DNA of 64,000 bases. Source: Cyathus striatus. Taxonomy: Eukaryota; Basidiomycota; Agaricomycetes; Agaricales; Nidulariaceae. The position numbers and the translations under genes were made by a program. Below, one piece after another: positions 47,932 to 61,300 of this stretch (positions are counted from its first letter, which is position 1; every line of letters starts with the position of its first letter). Location: assembly GCA_025738555.1 (NCBI GenBank), contig JAOVFP010000009.1, forward strand, positions 3,410,001 through 3,474,000, in the 5' to 3' direction. The notes below the pieces were generated by a model, which searched no databases, was not told where the DNA came from, and saw nothing but the letters and a program-made list of their open reading frames with translations.

Positions 47932-50033
47932 ATAGTGCTGCTTACTAGTGTTTCTTTAATTATAACGCTAATAAATTAGAGATCTCATGAATCGTGCCGT
48001 TTGTGGATGACTATGCTAAGAAAAAGGAGTACACACTAAATATTATGAGGTATTCGCTGATTTTGTACTGCTTGAGCTTGAAGTCAATGTCAAGATTTAC
48101 ATGCAATGCGCAGAGATGAACACACAGAGAGATATACGAGTAACCTTGAAAAGATATCGTGAAACGATTGAATACAGATTATTAATTCTAGAAAGCAAGA
48201 TACTATAACGTTGAGTGCAATTGGTTTCCATCAAAATACATTATGCGCCCTGCTCAAACACTCGTATTGCCATACCTTGCTCAGTAGTTACTGTATGAGC
48301 ATGTACTCATTTTAATAGCTCCCCGGGCTACATGCCTACTGTACCGTGAAATTTATAGATTATTAATTCCAGGAAGCCAGATACTATGATGTTGAATGCA
48401 GTTGTGTTCCATCAAAATATATTATGCGCCCTACTCAAATACTCATATTGCCATACCTTGCTCAGTAGTAACTGTATGAACATGAACTCGTTTTAATAGC
48501 TCTCTGGACTACATGCATACTGTACTGTGAAATATATAGATTATCAATTCCAGGAAGCCAGATACTATACTATCATGATCATCGGTATGCAAAGTGTCAT
48601 GGGTATGCAAACTCGCAATTTTCGACACATACCCTTCGCATACTTACCTCAAAACTCTCAGGATTGAAAATGATATATCTTGTCTGCTCAAATCTGCAAA
48701 ATACAAGGCAAGTAACCTTGAAAAGATATCATGAAATGATTGAATACAGATTATTAATTCTAGAAAGCCAGATACTATAATGTTGAGTGCATTTAGGTTC
48801 CATCAAAATACATTATGCGCCCTGCTCAAATACTCATATTCCTTGCTCAGTAGTTACTGTATGAACATGAACTCGTTTTAATAGCTCTCTGGACTACATG
48901 CATACTGTACCGTGAAATTTGTAGATTATTAATTCCAGGAAGCCAGATACTATACTATCATGATCATCGGTATGCAAAGTATCATAGATATGCAAACTTG
49001 CATTTTTCAACACACACCCTTCGCACACTTACCTCAAAAACTCTCGGGATTTAAAATGATATATCTCTTCTGCTCAAGTCTGCAAAATACAAGAGGATAT
49101 TTCCATTTTTCATAAATACAGAACACAATTTATGTCTTGCAAATGTAAAAATTGTACTGTTTCGCTTCTAACATCTACTCTAAAGAAATATAACTTAGAA
49201 AACATGATATTAATATATGACAGATTGTGGTACGAAAGACAGAATGGAAACTGAGTAGGAAGAAGTGAAGATATTCCATTTGAAGATGCAGAGTGTGACA
49301 TCTATTCTTGAGACACGTTGAATTCCGATCTCCGCTTGAAGATCCATCACTATCAAAGGGATGACAAACTGAAGCCAGCGGACAATGCCGTGATTTGTTT
49401 ACAAATCCCATTGCCACTGATTTTGGACTATGCCACACTATGTGCTTCATACAATTTTGAGCAGTAAGTATATTCTCATATAATTTGTAAGTAATATATT
49501 TCAGATTATAATTTGTAAGTAATATATTTCAGATGTATACCTATCAGTGTGTAAAATATGAAGTGGATGCGGGCAATAATGACGAAATCCAAAGGGGTTT
49601 CCAAACAAGTTTGCAACACCCTGATCATGATAGTAACGTTGAATGGAATAGTATCCATCAGCGACCCACGGGCGGACTTTCCAAGTTAGTAAACAGGGTT
49701 TATGGCTATGCGGTGGTCTTCTAAAATATATCAAAAAATTCCTTTCTCCATTATCTCCTCAGTAGGGGTTTTAAAACAAATTGACCTTTCAACATTATCT
49801 CCAGTTAGATAAATTCAACTCATTTATGATCTCAAATGTTAGATCGGATTTTCGGTATTCAAACAATATGCTTGGCGGAACATACCCCGGTGTATCTGCA
49901 AAACTTGTGTTTCATAGTTTGACGCCAGAAAATCCACAGGCTTAGGTAACATCCTAGCAATTATGATGATATATCAAATTTTAGTTATATTCAGAGGTGG
50001 TTTTCTATTGCCAGATTTCCAAAGTTGCGGAAC
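47932..50033 (+). repeat. Spacer with long direct repeats and possible exon remnants
   Basis: Segments starting TTATTAATTC(C/T)AGGAAGCC recur near 48,178, 48,358, 48,540, 48,748 and 48,925. A block with ACTATCATGATCATCGGTAT recurs near 48,570 and 48,954 (period ~384). At 49,481-49,532 a 27-bp piece carrying GTAAGT...TTTCAG is doubled. It sits between coding-like stretches ending near 49,465 (LQIPLPLILDYATLC) and starting at 49,533, which may be two exons of an unrecognised gene; the frame at the join is unclear. Confidence 0.45.
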
Positions 50034-52295
50034 ATGGCAAAGTCGTCCTCCACTCCTCTGGCCACTCCCCATCCCATGAACATCAGATGGTCGTCTAGAT
50101 TGCAGAATACCTCATCTCAGCCTTCCACTAGTCTTTCCAAGTGCAAGATAACTAAGAAACAAAATTTATCAACTCCAGTCACGGAACAAAACCCTGGGGG
50201 AGACACGACAAAGCCAGCTTCATCTCCAAATGTATGTCATTATCTAAATATATGTTCCATTTGCCTTATTTCCCCATTTCCTGAGGTTTCTTACCTTCCT
50301 CCATTATATCCAGTGGTTGTAAGCGTCTTTTTATCCATACATTTATTTAATAATGAAAAATGATATTAGGATCCCCCGGGAAAATCCTTGGTCATGTCAA
50401 TACTGACCAAAGTAATTACAACGTCTTCTGGTCTTGATGTTGTTAGCAAAGGAGGCAATAGCATGGTGCCTATCGCTACTGGTCTTAACATCGCATCGGA
50501 TGAAGAAATGGGCAAGGATATGGGCAAGGGCCTTGACGTTAATAGCGAAGGAGGAAATGACGAGCTGCCTACTGCTACTCCTCCTAAGGCTGCGTCGGAA
50601 GTAGCCATGGGCAAGTTTCTTCCTAGTGCTGCATTAAAATTATATTAACCTATATTAAATAGACCTTGACGTTGATAGCGAAGGAAGCAGTAAGGAACTG
50701 CCTACCACTACTGCATCAGATGCAGATATAGGCAAGGATCTCATCATTGATAGCAAAGCAGAAAATAATTTTCTGCCTACCGCTATTGCTGCTAACACTG
50801 GGTCAGGAGCAGCCATGGGCAAGTATCTTCTTAGCGCTATGTTTAACTTATACTGACGTATATTAAATAGACCTTGACGCTGATAGTGAAGGAGGCAATA
50901 AAGAACTGCCTACCACCACCACATCAGATGCAGATATAGGCAAGGACCTCATCAGTGATAGCAAAGCAGAAAATAATTTTCCGCCTACTGCTATTGCTGC
51001 TAATGCTGGGTCGGGAGTGTTAGTGGGCAAGTATTTTCCTAGCGCTATGTTGAACTCATACTGACATATATTGAATAGACCTTGATGTTCATAGCACTAT
51101 TCCACCCGCCACTGCTCCTACCACTACTATCGCTACTGATCCAATCGCTGGGTCAATCTCCCAGGAAGGTGACGTTCCCAAAGTTCGTCAAACATTAGCA
51201 TCAAATTATATCCCGGATGCCTTAGCAAAATTAAAAGCTACAAGTCACAAATATTTTTCTGATGAAGGGCTTTACATCTGTATGTGTGATAAGATATTGC
51301 ACCCACAGAAACCTGTATTAACATACAACGTAGCCCCACGGAACAATGGAAATTGTGATCCAATCCCATACTCTTATGAGACTGGGTATTCTAAAAATAG
51401 ATCGACATTTGTCAATACAGCACCAACCGATTTGAAGGGTAGCTTTAGTATGTTTCTGCTTTTTGTTTGATATTATATATTGTTCTAATATTTAATGATA
51501 GCTGAGCTAAAGCAGTTCATTGACGATGGCCCAAACATACTTTCCTCAAGCACTTGACATTTAGTGACAGCAAAAAGAGAAGAAGGACTGTCGCAACTGC
51601 TCGGACTGCCGCAACTGCCTGCTACTGTATATTCTGACCGACTTCTAGCCCTAGAGGCGTTCGCTACGAATGTTAACAATACGATCTGCCTGTCGCATCG
51701 TAGATCTAAGGCTACCAAACAGAACAGAGAAGAAAATAGCTCAAATTTTCTCGTTCTTGGGGTTCCAGGGGCAAAGAATACCATTAAGGGTCAAAATGAT
51801 TCGAAGCGGAGCGCGGAAGATTCCCATAGGATACTGTACAATCTTAAAAATTCTGACACCCTCGACTGTGGATGCCTCATGGAAACAGCCATACGCGAGC
51901 TGCAATGGTATCATTCTTGGAATGTCTCTGGGCTCGTTGAAGGTATGTTAATTATTTGGGTTACCTCCCTCTGATATACTGAAGTCAGTACAGGTATGGT
52001 AGTTACCAAAGATTTTTCCTGGAAAGACATTGTGACTCCTTGGATGCGAGATATGATCGCGCAGAACATCTCAAGGGAAACCTTGCTCATGGCTAATGAT
52101 TACTTCACAGGAGACGTGGAGATTATGATTGATCAGGATGAGGAGAGGAGGCACATGACGATGGTAACTCGCAATATCACACATCTGAATGAACTTGCAG
52201 CTAGGAGCAACCGCACACAGCAGTTTGTACTCATGTCTATAGATGTAGATTCCTATGATCGCATGTCTGTCGAAGAAAGGATGGGTATAATTTAG
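50034..52295 (+). pseudogene. Unknown element gene with tandem GC-AG exon units
   Basis: ATG 50034. Exon 1 is Ser/Thr/Pro-rich. Then come repeated exons (208-bp period, starting 50663, 50871 and 51079) encoding DLD.DSEGG.KELPTTT-type sequence. Their introns fit a GC donor (G|GCAAGT) and ATAG acceptor; only GC splicing keeps the frame. The remainder (about 51,080-52,295, at least two more introns, including 51941-51993) encodes YNVAPRNNGNCDPIPYSYET, a Leu-rich stretch, and a C-terminal domain with FSWKDIVTPWMRDMIAQN. A TGA at 51555-51557 interrupts an otherwise open frame. I do not recognise the family; no TET/JBP-type dioxygenase HxD motif was found. Nuclear role and link to transposition are inference from location only. 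Confidence 0.6.
50663..51078 (+). repeat. Two complete 208-bp exon+intron tandem units
   Basis: Each unit reads ACCTTGACG.TGATAG, coding sequence, GGGCAAGT donor, CTATGTT.AACT.ATACTGAC branch region and ATT.AATAG acceptor. A third copy starts at 51079 and soon diverges. A unit-like start without an intron precedes them (GGCCTTGACGTTAATAGC near 50,530). Confidence 0.75.
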
Positions 52296-52613
52296 TTTAA
52301 TAATTGGGGGAGCTTGCTTCCCCTATTTGTCTGCAGAAGGACCCTGTGTAGTGTGCATGGCAACACATGTGTGGCTGTATGTCTGTTGACCCAAAATAGA
52401 ATTCATGTTTCGATTTGTTGATGTCTATGTCCCATTATGGATGTTTGCAATATGCTCAATGTGTGGACTTAATACGTTCCTTAAAATTCTCTGATAACTA
52501 TATTCAGATTGACTTACCTCAAGGGAAAATGGTGAACTGTTCCGCATGAATATAAAAAACGATATAAATTGAAGGGCTGCACTGACCATTCTCCATTCCA
52601 TCTACTCTTGAGC
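52296..52613. other. Spacer between unknown gene and cysteine-cluster gene
   Basis: No gene seen. It should hold the terminator of the first gene and the promoter of the second. Confidence 0.4.
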
Positions 52614-53452
52614 ATGCCTTGGTACCTTACTTCTGATGAAAACAATTCCCGAAATTACATCGACTTCGACATTGATTTCCCACGCCTCCAACTTTTTACC
52701 TTGTACACGACAAGGGTAAGATCTCTCAATCCCCTCCGTTTACATACGCTAATTTCCGTCTAGCATTTGACCGAGTTCCGCCCACCAAGGGTGATACAAT
52801 TGTCACCGTTCTGGATTGTCAATAAATTGCTAAAATTCTTCATATGCTTCCATCGTTCATGGCGTTGTCAGACATGCATCGCTTCAAATAATTTCTGTCA
52901 GTTTGACTTCGAGCATCCATATACGTATTGTTATCAATGTGAAATAGAACATCGAATCGATTGCAAATTTCCAGCCGAGATGGCTAATATCTTTAAAGTT
53001 CCACCTCTACACATTTTGCCTCATCACACAATCGAAGTAACAAATAACAATAAGTCTTCATTTGACACACCATTTATTTTAACTTTCATAACTAAGAAAA
53101 TTTTTAAGATGCGAATTGTATACTTTTTGCCTACAACCGCACAAGCCACCGGTACGCTGATCGGTATCAGTGGGCGGAGTTCTATCGATATATATATTAC
53201 CTCGTTGAGGAAGTTGTTCCTTCTCTTCGACGATTGCAGCAACTCCCAGTATCAGTCCTTCTGGCAAATAAATTAATTCTACCCAATGACGATCCCGAAG
53301 GATATGACTACATAGGATGGACGGCACATAAAGCTCTTCAATGGTTGCCACCTAAAGAAGAGGTACTAACTTATAGAAGGATGTTGTTTGAATGTATACA
53401 CAACAAAGGACTACGATTAGTGGATTTTAGTTTCGATAGCGGCGTGTATTAA
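52614..53452 (+). pseudogene. Cysteine-cluster family gene, middle copy
   Basis: Third member of the family. Exon 1 is 52614-52715 (34 codons); intron 52716-52763 is 48 nt, as in the right copy. Exon 2 encodes RCQTCIASNNFCQFDFEHPY then CYQC...C: C-x2-C-x6-C-x2-D-F-x-H-x4-C-x2-C-x7-C, aligning residue for residue with the right copy but without its second intron. The next exon (from 53109) has ADRYQWAEFYRYIYYLVEEV, like the right copy's RYLYLNFEYARYALF segment, and ends TAA 53450-53452. It lacks the WKVVW C-terminus. The only acceptor for the last exon leaves the frame one base out relative to the GTAACA donor at 53037, so this copy may be frameshifted. The Cys/His pattern suggests zinc binding; function unknown. 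Confidence 0.6.
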
Positions 53453-53965
53453 ATGTAGAAAATAATGTTTGACACTTTGTCACCATAGTACAGCTATCTT
53501 TGCTTCCTTTTGTCATTACAGTGGCAAATGAAGGGCAGTTTTCTCTGTGGATGCGACAACTTCAAATGGAGAACACATAGATATGACGAAACAAGCCCCA
53601 TCGGAGCTATTACTATACTGGTCTTTATCTGGTCCCATTAGAATTACTTAAAATAGATAATCTATATCCGGCATCGTCTCACATTACATGTCTCGGTGAT
53701 ACTAATAGGCTAGAGGAAAACAAGGAAAACTTGAATTTAGGCACATCTTTGGTGAGCCGTAGTGTTTTAACTCGTATCCCTGAAACACGGACATATCCAG
53801 CTCAGTTGCACATCAAAACACTCATCCTCGTAACTTCCCTGCTCACTATTCCTTCCTCCGTACACCAACCCATCCTCTTAAAACACTCGTCCTCATCACT
53901 TCCCGACTCACTATCTCCCTACACCAACCCACCCTCTCTCAGTATCTACTTCCAGTCTCGCCAGC
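53453..53965. other. Spacer with CT-rich ~60-bp repeat before the right cysteine-cluster gene
   Basis: Two copies of an ACACTC.TCCTC.T.ACTTCCC, ACTCACTAT, TACACCAACCCA block lie at about 53,817-53,935, just upstream of the ATG at 53,966. It is probably a pyrimidine-rich promoter/5' UTR. The open frame through it is a shadow. Confidence 0.5.
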
Positions 53966-55066
53966 ATGCAGGAAACTATCTCCACCAAGGTCCCTCAATA
54001 TTTTTATGTGGTCGGCATGAAGAAAGGGCCACTCCGGAGCTTCATTCTCAACACCATTCAAGTGAGCCTTATTCTCGGAGTGCGTCTTGTCTAACTGGTT
54101 GATCATTAGGGACCCTATGTGCAGCCATACTCCAATTTGGGGCAAGGCATGACTCCCGTCTGGCATATGCTGAAAAATATAGTTAATGAACTGAGAGAGT
54201 ACACAAGGAGGAATGCATGCGATAAATGCTTCGAAGCAGGTATGTCAATCGAGTCAATTAAATGTTGATTATACTAAGTCTACTTTCACGTTCTGGTAGA
54301 GGAGACCTGTACAATTGACTTCGTCCACGGCCCCCCTAACTGTTCTCAATGCAGTATTGAAGGAATACAGAACTGTCATGGGATAGGAAGTCATCCAAAA
54401 CTCGCCCTCCTTCCTGTCATGAGCCGCGACATTATCCACGAAAGTAAGAATATATTATAATAGATTACGAATTGAATTAACACCAATTATGCAGATATGT
54501 CCATACTACTGGAGTATGGTAATCCTCCCATTGTAGCGCGGTATCTGTACCTCAATTTTGAATATGCGCGCTATGCGCTCTTTATTCTAAAAATTGTAGT
54601 TCCGGCCCTCGACTTGCACATCATAGGGTTGTTTGATAAGGAAATACTTCAGATGTATGGTCTGGTCAACGACACATATGATGTTGACCAATACTTGCAG
54701 TGGAGCAATGAAGCACAACAATTGGCGTCCAAATTTCCTGCGCCCCCAATGTTGGAAAGGTTTTGGGAGGACCTCGTAACCCAAAAGACTCCGCCAATGC
54801 CACCTCTGGCATCCAGCACCAATGTCAAACAGGAAGTCCCATCTACCGAAGAAGATATCTCTGGCTGGTACAGAATACGGTCCAGTGGTGTTAATGGATG
54901 GTTGCCATCTTCAAGAGGAGAATACAACTTGAATGAAGTGGGTAAGAAGCTGACAGGGGTTCGTTTTGATTATGATGGAATGTACGAAGAATGGAGCACA
55001 TTGAAGCCGGACTGGAAGGTAGTTTGGAGGCAGGAAGATTACGACATACATTATTTAAAAATATGA
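53966..55066 (+). CDS. Cysteine-cluster family gene, right copy, intact
   Basis: Exons 53966-54061, 54110-54239, 54300-54443 and 54495-55066 join in phase to give 313 aa without a stop. The N-terminus has QYFYVVGMKKGPLRSF. A central cluster CDKCFEAEETCTIDFVHGPP then CSQC...C follows. An aromatic helical region comes next (RYLYLNFEYARYALFILKIV), then a Pro-rich linker and a C-terminal segment ending WKVVWRQEDYDI. It is the only one of three paralogues with a clean frame. It sits at the inner edge of the right repeat array, mirror to the left copy. The Cys/His layout suggests zinc binding, possibly DNA or protein contact. I cannot name the family; a role in recognising the nearby subterminal repeats is speculation. 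Confidence 0.8.
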
Positions 55067-55377
55067 TTGATACGCAGAACGAACAATAGATGTAATATAA
55101 AATAAATGACAAATAATGTATTTCTTGAAATTGCTGAAATAAGTAATCACGTAGTTCGCTATCACAAACATTATCTCTATAATTATTGCTTAAGATAAAG
55201 CAGAACGACACCCTAATAAATATTGGAGTGTTGGCAAGCAATACCTCAGCAAATGAGCGTTATTTGTACATGATTGGCAAAGGCGTTAGAAATCTGTTGT
55301 TCTCTGAATGCTCAAGATAAAAATAACACGGGAATCATCACACTATAAATATTTCACAATATATGTAATCTATATGA
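55067..55377. other. Spacer between last gene and right array
   Basis: AT-rich, with no gene. It holds the 3' end of the cysteine-cluster gene. Confidence 0.4.
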
Positions 55378-58300
55378 TAGATCCCCATTATGCAATAATA
55401 AATATGAAAAGTGAAAATTAAGACCTTACCTTCTTCCGCCGCATTCACCACATGAGAGGAATCTAGTCTCGTCGCGCTGCATTCATGTGCTCACTCATGT
55501 GTCATTTTCGGAATGCGCAAAACAAATATCCCAGGATTATCTCATCTGTTTGGGCATGGCACATCCCATCAATCATAGGATATACAGTTTACATGCACCA
55601 CTTCTTCCTCGTTAATTAAAAGCCTCTACTTCGCTATTAGAAATGTAGGAAATGCACGTTCCATTCAGTTACATGTAGATATTTCACAACATAATTGTTC
55701 CATGTGATAGATATCCATAGTTCACTAATAAATGTGAAAAATGACAAACGAAGATCCTGCCTCCTTCCGCTACATTATCCTGATGACAGGAATCTAGTCT
55801 TATTGCGCCCTGCTCATGTGCTGACTAATCTGTCATTTTCAGAACACCAAAACAAATATCCAATGCTTATCAAATCTGTCCGCATATGGCACATCCCATC
55901 AATCTTAGAATATCCAGTCTACATGCACCGCTTCTACCTTATTAATTTACATCCTCTACCTTGCAATTGGAGATGTAGAACACGCACCATCCATTAAGTT
56001 AGATGCAGATACTCCACAATATAATGATATTATATGATAGATCATCATAATGCTCTGAAAAATGCGAAAATTAAAAAATTAAGATCTTGTCTCCTTCAGC
56101 CACATTCACCAGATGACAGGAATCTAGTCTCGTCGCGCTGCATTCATGTGCTGACTCATGTGTTATTTTCAGAACACGCAACACAAATATCACATGCTTA
56201 TCACATCTGTCCGCGTATAGCACATCCCATCGATCATAGGATATCCAGTCTACATGCACCACTTCTTCCTCATTCATTTAGATCATCTACTTCACTATTA
56301 GAAATGTAGGAAACACATGATCTGTTGAATTAGATGTAGATATTTCACACTATAATTATTCGATACGATAGATGCCCATAATGCACTAATAAATGCAAAA
56401 AATTACAAATGAACATCCTGCCTCCTTCCGCTACATTCACCAGATGACAGGAATCTAGTCTCATCGTGCTGTGTACATGTTCTGACTCATGCGTCATTTT
56501 CCGAATGCGCAAAACAAATATCCCATGCTTATCACATCTCCGCGTATGGCACATCCCATCAATAATAAGATATCCAGTCTACATGCACTACTTCTACCTC
56601 ATTCATTTAGATTATCGACTTCGCTATTAGAAATGTCGGAAATGCATGATACATTTAGTTAGATGTAAATATTTCACAATATAATTATTCGATATGATAG
56701 ATCCTCATAATGCACTAATAATTGTGAAAATTACAAATGAAGATCCTGTGTCCTGCCGCTACATTAACCAGATGACAGGAATCTAGTCTCGTCGCGCTGG
56801 GTTCCTGTTCTGACCCATCTGTTATTTTCGGAATGCACAACACAAATATCCCACGCTTATCAATTCCGTTCATGTATGGCACATCGCATCAATCATAAGA
56901 TATGCAGTCTACATGCACCACTTCTACCACATTAATTTACATCCTCTAAATCGCTATTAGAAATGTAGAACACGCACGATCCATTCAGTTAGATGTAGAT
57001 ATAACATAATATAATTATTCCATATTATACATCCTCATAATGCACTAATAAATGCAAAAAAATTACAAATGAAGATCTTGCCTGCTTCTGCTACATTCAC
57101 CAGATGACAGGAATCTAGTCTCGTCACGCAGCATTCATGTGCTGACTCATGTGTCATTTATGAAATGTGCAAAACAAATATCACACTCTTATCTCATCTG
57201 TCGGCATATGGCATATCGCATCAATCATAGGATATCCAGTCTACATGCACCACTTCTTCCTCATTTATTTAGATCATCTATGTCGCTATTAGAAATGACT
57301 TTTACCTCATTCATTAGATCACAAACTTCGCTATTACATGTAGATATTTCGCAATATAATTATTCGATATGATAGATCCCCATAATGCACTAATAAATGC
57401 AAAAAATTACAAACGAAGAACCTGCTTCCTTCTGCTACATTCACCAGATGACAGGAATCTAGTCTCATCGCGCTGGGTTCATGTGCTGACTCATCTGTCA
57501 TTTCGGAATGCGCAACACAAATATCCCACGCTTATCACTTCTGTCAGCATATGGCACACCACATCAATCATAGGATATCCAGTCTACATGCACCACTTCT
57601 TCCTGATTCATTAAGATCATCCATGTCGCCATCATAAATGTAGGAAACACAGGATCTATTCTGTTAGAAGTAGATATTTCACAATGTAATTATTCTATGT
57701 TATAGATCCACATAATGCACTAATAAATGCGAAAAATTACAAACGAAAAACCTGCCTGCTTCCACTACATTCACCAGATGAGAGGAATCTAGTCTCGTCG
57801 TGCTGGGCTCATGTGCTGACTCATGTGTTATTTTCAGATTGAGGAAAACAAATATATACCATGTGTATCAATTCTGTCAGCATATGGAACATCCCATCAA
57901 TTAAGGTAAATCCAGTCTACATGCACCACTTCCACCTCATTAATTTACATCCTCTACATCGCTATTAGAAATGTAGAACACGCACGATCCATTCATTTAG
58001 ATGTAGATATAACATAGTATAATTATTCCATATTATACATCCCCATAATGCACTAATAATTGCGAAAATTACAAATGAAGACCCTGCCTCCTGCCGCCAC
58101 ATTCACCAGATGGCAGGAATCTAGTCTCGTCGCGCTGTGTTCATGTGCTGACTCATCTGTTATTTTTTGAATGCACAACACAAATATCCCATGCTTATCA
58201 CTTCTGTCCGCGTATGGAACATTCCATCATTCATAGGATATCCAGTCTACATGCACCACTTCCACCTCATTAATTTACATCCTCTACATCGCTATTAGAA

Positions 58301-61300
58301 ATGTAGCACACGCACAATCTGTTCATTAGATGTAGATATAACATTGTATAATTTTTCAATATTATACATACTCATAATGCAACAATAAATGCGAAAAATT
58401 ACAAATGAAGAACTTGTCTCCTTCCACCACATTCACCAAATGACAGGAATCTAGTCTCGTCGCACTGCATTCATGTGCTGACTCTTGTGTCATTTTCAGA
58501 ATGTGGAAAACAAATATCCCACACCTATCACTTCTGTCCGCCTATGGCACATCCCATCATTTAAGGTAAATCCAGTCTACATGCACCACTTCTACCTCAT
58601 TAATTTACATCCTCAACTTCACTATTAGAAATGTAGGAGTTGTACGATCCATTCAGATAGATGTAGATATTTCACAAAATACCTATTTCATATGACAGAT
58701 CCCCATAATGCACGAATAAATGCAAAAATTAAAAATGAAACTCTTGCCTACTTCTGCCACATTCACCAAATGACAGGAATCCAGTCTCATCGCGCTGTGT
58801 TCATGTGCCAACTCATGTGTCATTTTCAGAATGTGGAAAACAAATATCCCATGCCTATCACTTCTGTCCGCCTATGGCACATCCCATCAATTAAAGTAAA
58901 TCCAGTCTACATGCACCACTTCTTCCTCATTATATTACATCCTCTGCTTCACTAATAGAAATGTAGAAAAAGCAGTCTATATATATAGATGTAGATATTT
59001 CAGAACATACCTATTTCATATGATGGATCCCCATAATGCACGAATGAATGCAATAAATTAAACATGAAAATCTTGCCTGCTTCCACTACATTCACCAGAT
59101 GACAGGAATCTAGTCTCGTCGCGCTGGGTTCATGTGCTGACTCATCTATCATTTTCGGAACACGAAACGCAAATATCCCACGCTTATCACTTCTGTCAGC
59201 ATATGGCACATCACATCAATCATAGGATATCCAGTCTACATGCACCACTTCTTCCTGATTCATTTAGATCATCCACGTCGCTATTAGAAATGTAGGAAAC
59301 ACATGATCACCACTTCTATCTTATTAATTTACATCCACTACTTTTCTATTATAAATGTAGGAAATTCATGGTCCATACTGATAGATGTTGAATATACCTA
59401 TTTCATATGATAGATCCCCATAATGCATAAATAAAGGCAACAAATTAAATGTGAAGTTCTTGCCTTCTTCCGCCACATTCACCAGATGACAGAGATCTAG
59501 TCTTGTCACACTGCATTCATGTGCTGACTCATGTGTTATTTTCAGAATGCGCAACACAAATATCATACGCTTATCACTTCTGTCCGTGTATAGCACATCG
59601 CATCAATCATAGGACATCCAGTCTACATGCACCACTTCTTCCTCATTCATTTAGATCATGTACTTCACTATTAGAAATGTTGGAAACACATGATCCGTTG
59701 AGTTAGATGTAGATATTTTACAATATAATTATTCGATACAATAGATGCCCATAATGCACAAATAAATGTGACAAATTAAACATGAAAATCTTGCCTGCTT
59801 CCGCTACATTCACCAGATGACAGGAATCTAGTCTTGTCGTGCTGGGTTCATGTGCTGACTCATGTGTCATTTTCAGATCAATGAAAACAAATATACCATG
59901 CATATCAATTCTTTCTGCCTATGGCACATCCCATCAATTAAGGTAAATCCAGTCTACATGCACCACTTCTATCTCATTAATTTACATCCACTACTTTTCT
60001 ATTATAAATGTAGGAAACTCACGGTCCATACAGATAGATGTAGATATTTAAGAATATACCTATTTCATATGATAGATCCCTATAATGCACAAATAAATGC
60101 GACAAATTAAACATGAACATCTTGCCTACTTCCGCCACATTCACCAGATGACAGGAATCTAGTCTCGTCGCGCTGGGTTCATGTGCTGACTAATCTGTCA
60201 TTTTCGGAATGTGCAACGCAAATCCCACGCTTATCACTTCTGTCGGCATATGGCACATCCCTTTAATCGTATGATATCCAGTCTACAAGCACCACTTCTT
60301 CCTCATTCATTTTGATCATCCACGTCGCTATTAGAAATGTAGGAAACACAGGATCTATTCTGTTAGAAGTAGATATTTCGCAATGTAATTATTCTATGTT
60401 ATAGATCCACATAATGCACTAATAAATGCGAAATATTACAAACAAAAAACCTGCCTGCTTCTGCTACATTCACCAGACAACAGGAATCTAGTCTCGTCGC
60501 GCTGGGTTCATGTGCTGACTCATCTGTCATTTTCGGAACGCACAACGCAAATATCCCATGCTTATCACTTCTGTTGGCGTATGGCACATCACATGAATCA
60601 TAGGATATCCAGTCTACATGCATCACTTCTTCCTCATTCATTTAGATCATCTACTTCACTATTAGAAATGTAGGAAACTCATGATCTGTTGAGTTAGATG
60701 TATATATTTTATAATATAATTATTCGATACGATAGATGCCCATAATGCACAAATAAATACAACAAATTAAACATGAAGATCTTGCCTGCTTCCGCTACAT
60801 TCACCAGATGACAGGAATCTAGTCTCGTTGCACTGGGTTCATGTGCTGACTCATCTGTCATTTTCGGAATGTGCAACGCAAATATCCCATGCTTATCACT
60901 TCTGTCAGCATATGGCACATCGCATCAATCATAGGATATCCAGTCTACATGCACCACTTCTTCCTGATTCATTAAGACCATCCACGTCGCTATTATAAAT
61001 GTAGGAAACACAGGATCTATTCTGTTAGAAGTAGATATTTCACAATGTAATTATTCTATGTTATAGATCCACATGATGCACTAATAAATGTGAAAAATTA
61101 CAAACGAAGAACCTGCCTGCTTCCACTACATTCACCAGATGAGAGGAATCTAGTCTCGTCGCACTGGGTTCATGTGCTGACTCATGTGTTATTTTCAGAT
61201 TGAGGAAAACAAATATACCACGCATATCAATTCTGTCAGCGTATGGATCATCCCATCAATTAAGGTAAATCCAGTCTACATGCACCACTTCCACCTCATT

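Noticed and set aside
49501..52295. TET/JBP-type dioxygenase, as often found beside KDZ transposases
   Set aside because: I looked for the HxD...H...R pattern in all internal gene frames and did not find it; the unknown gene at 50,034 does not show it.
53731..54102. 123-aa plus-strand ORF upstream of the right cysteine-cluster gene
   Set aside because: It overlaps exon 1 in another frame and reads through CT-rich direct repeats; the spliced paralogous model explains the region better.
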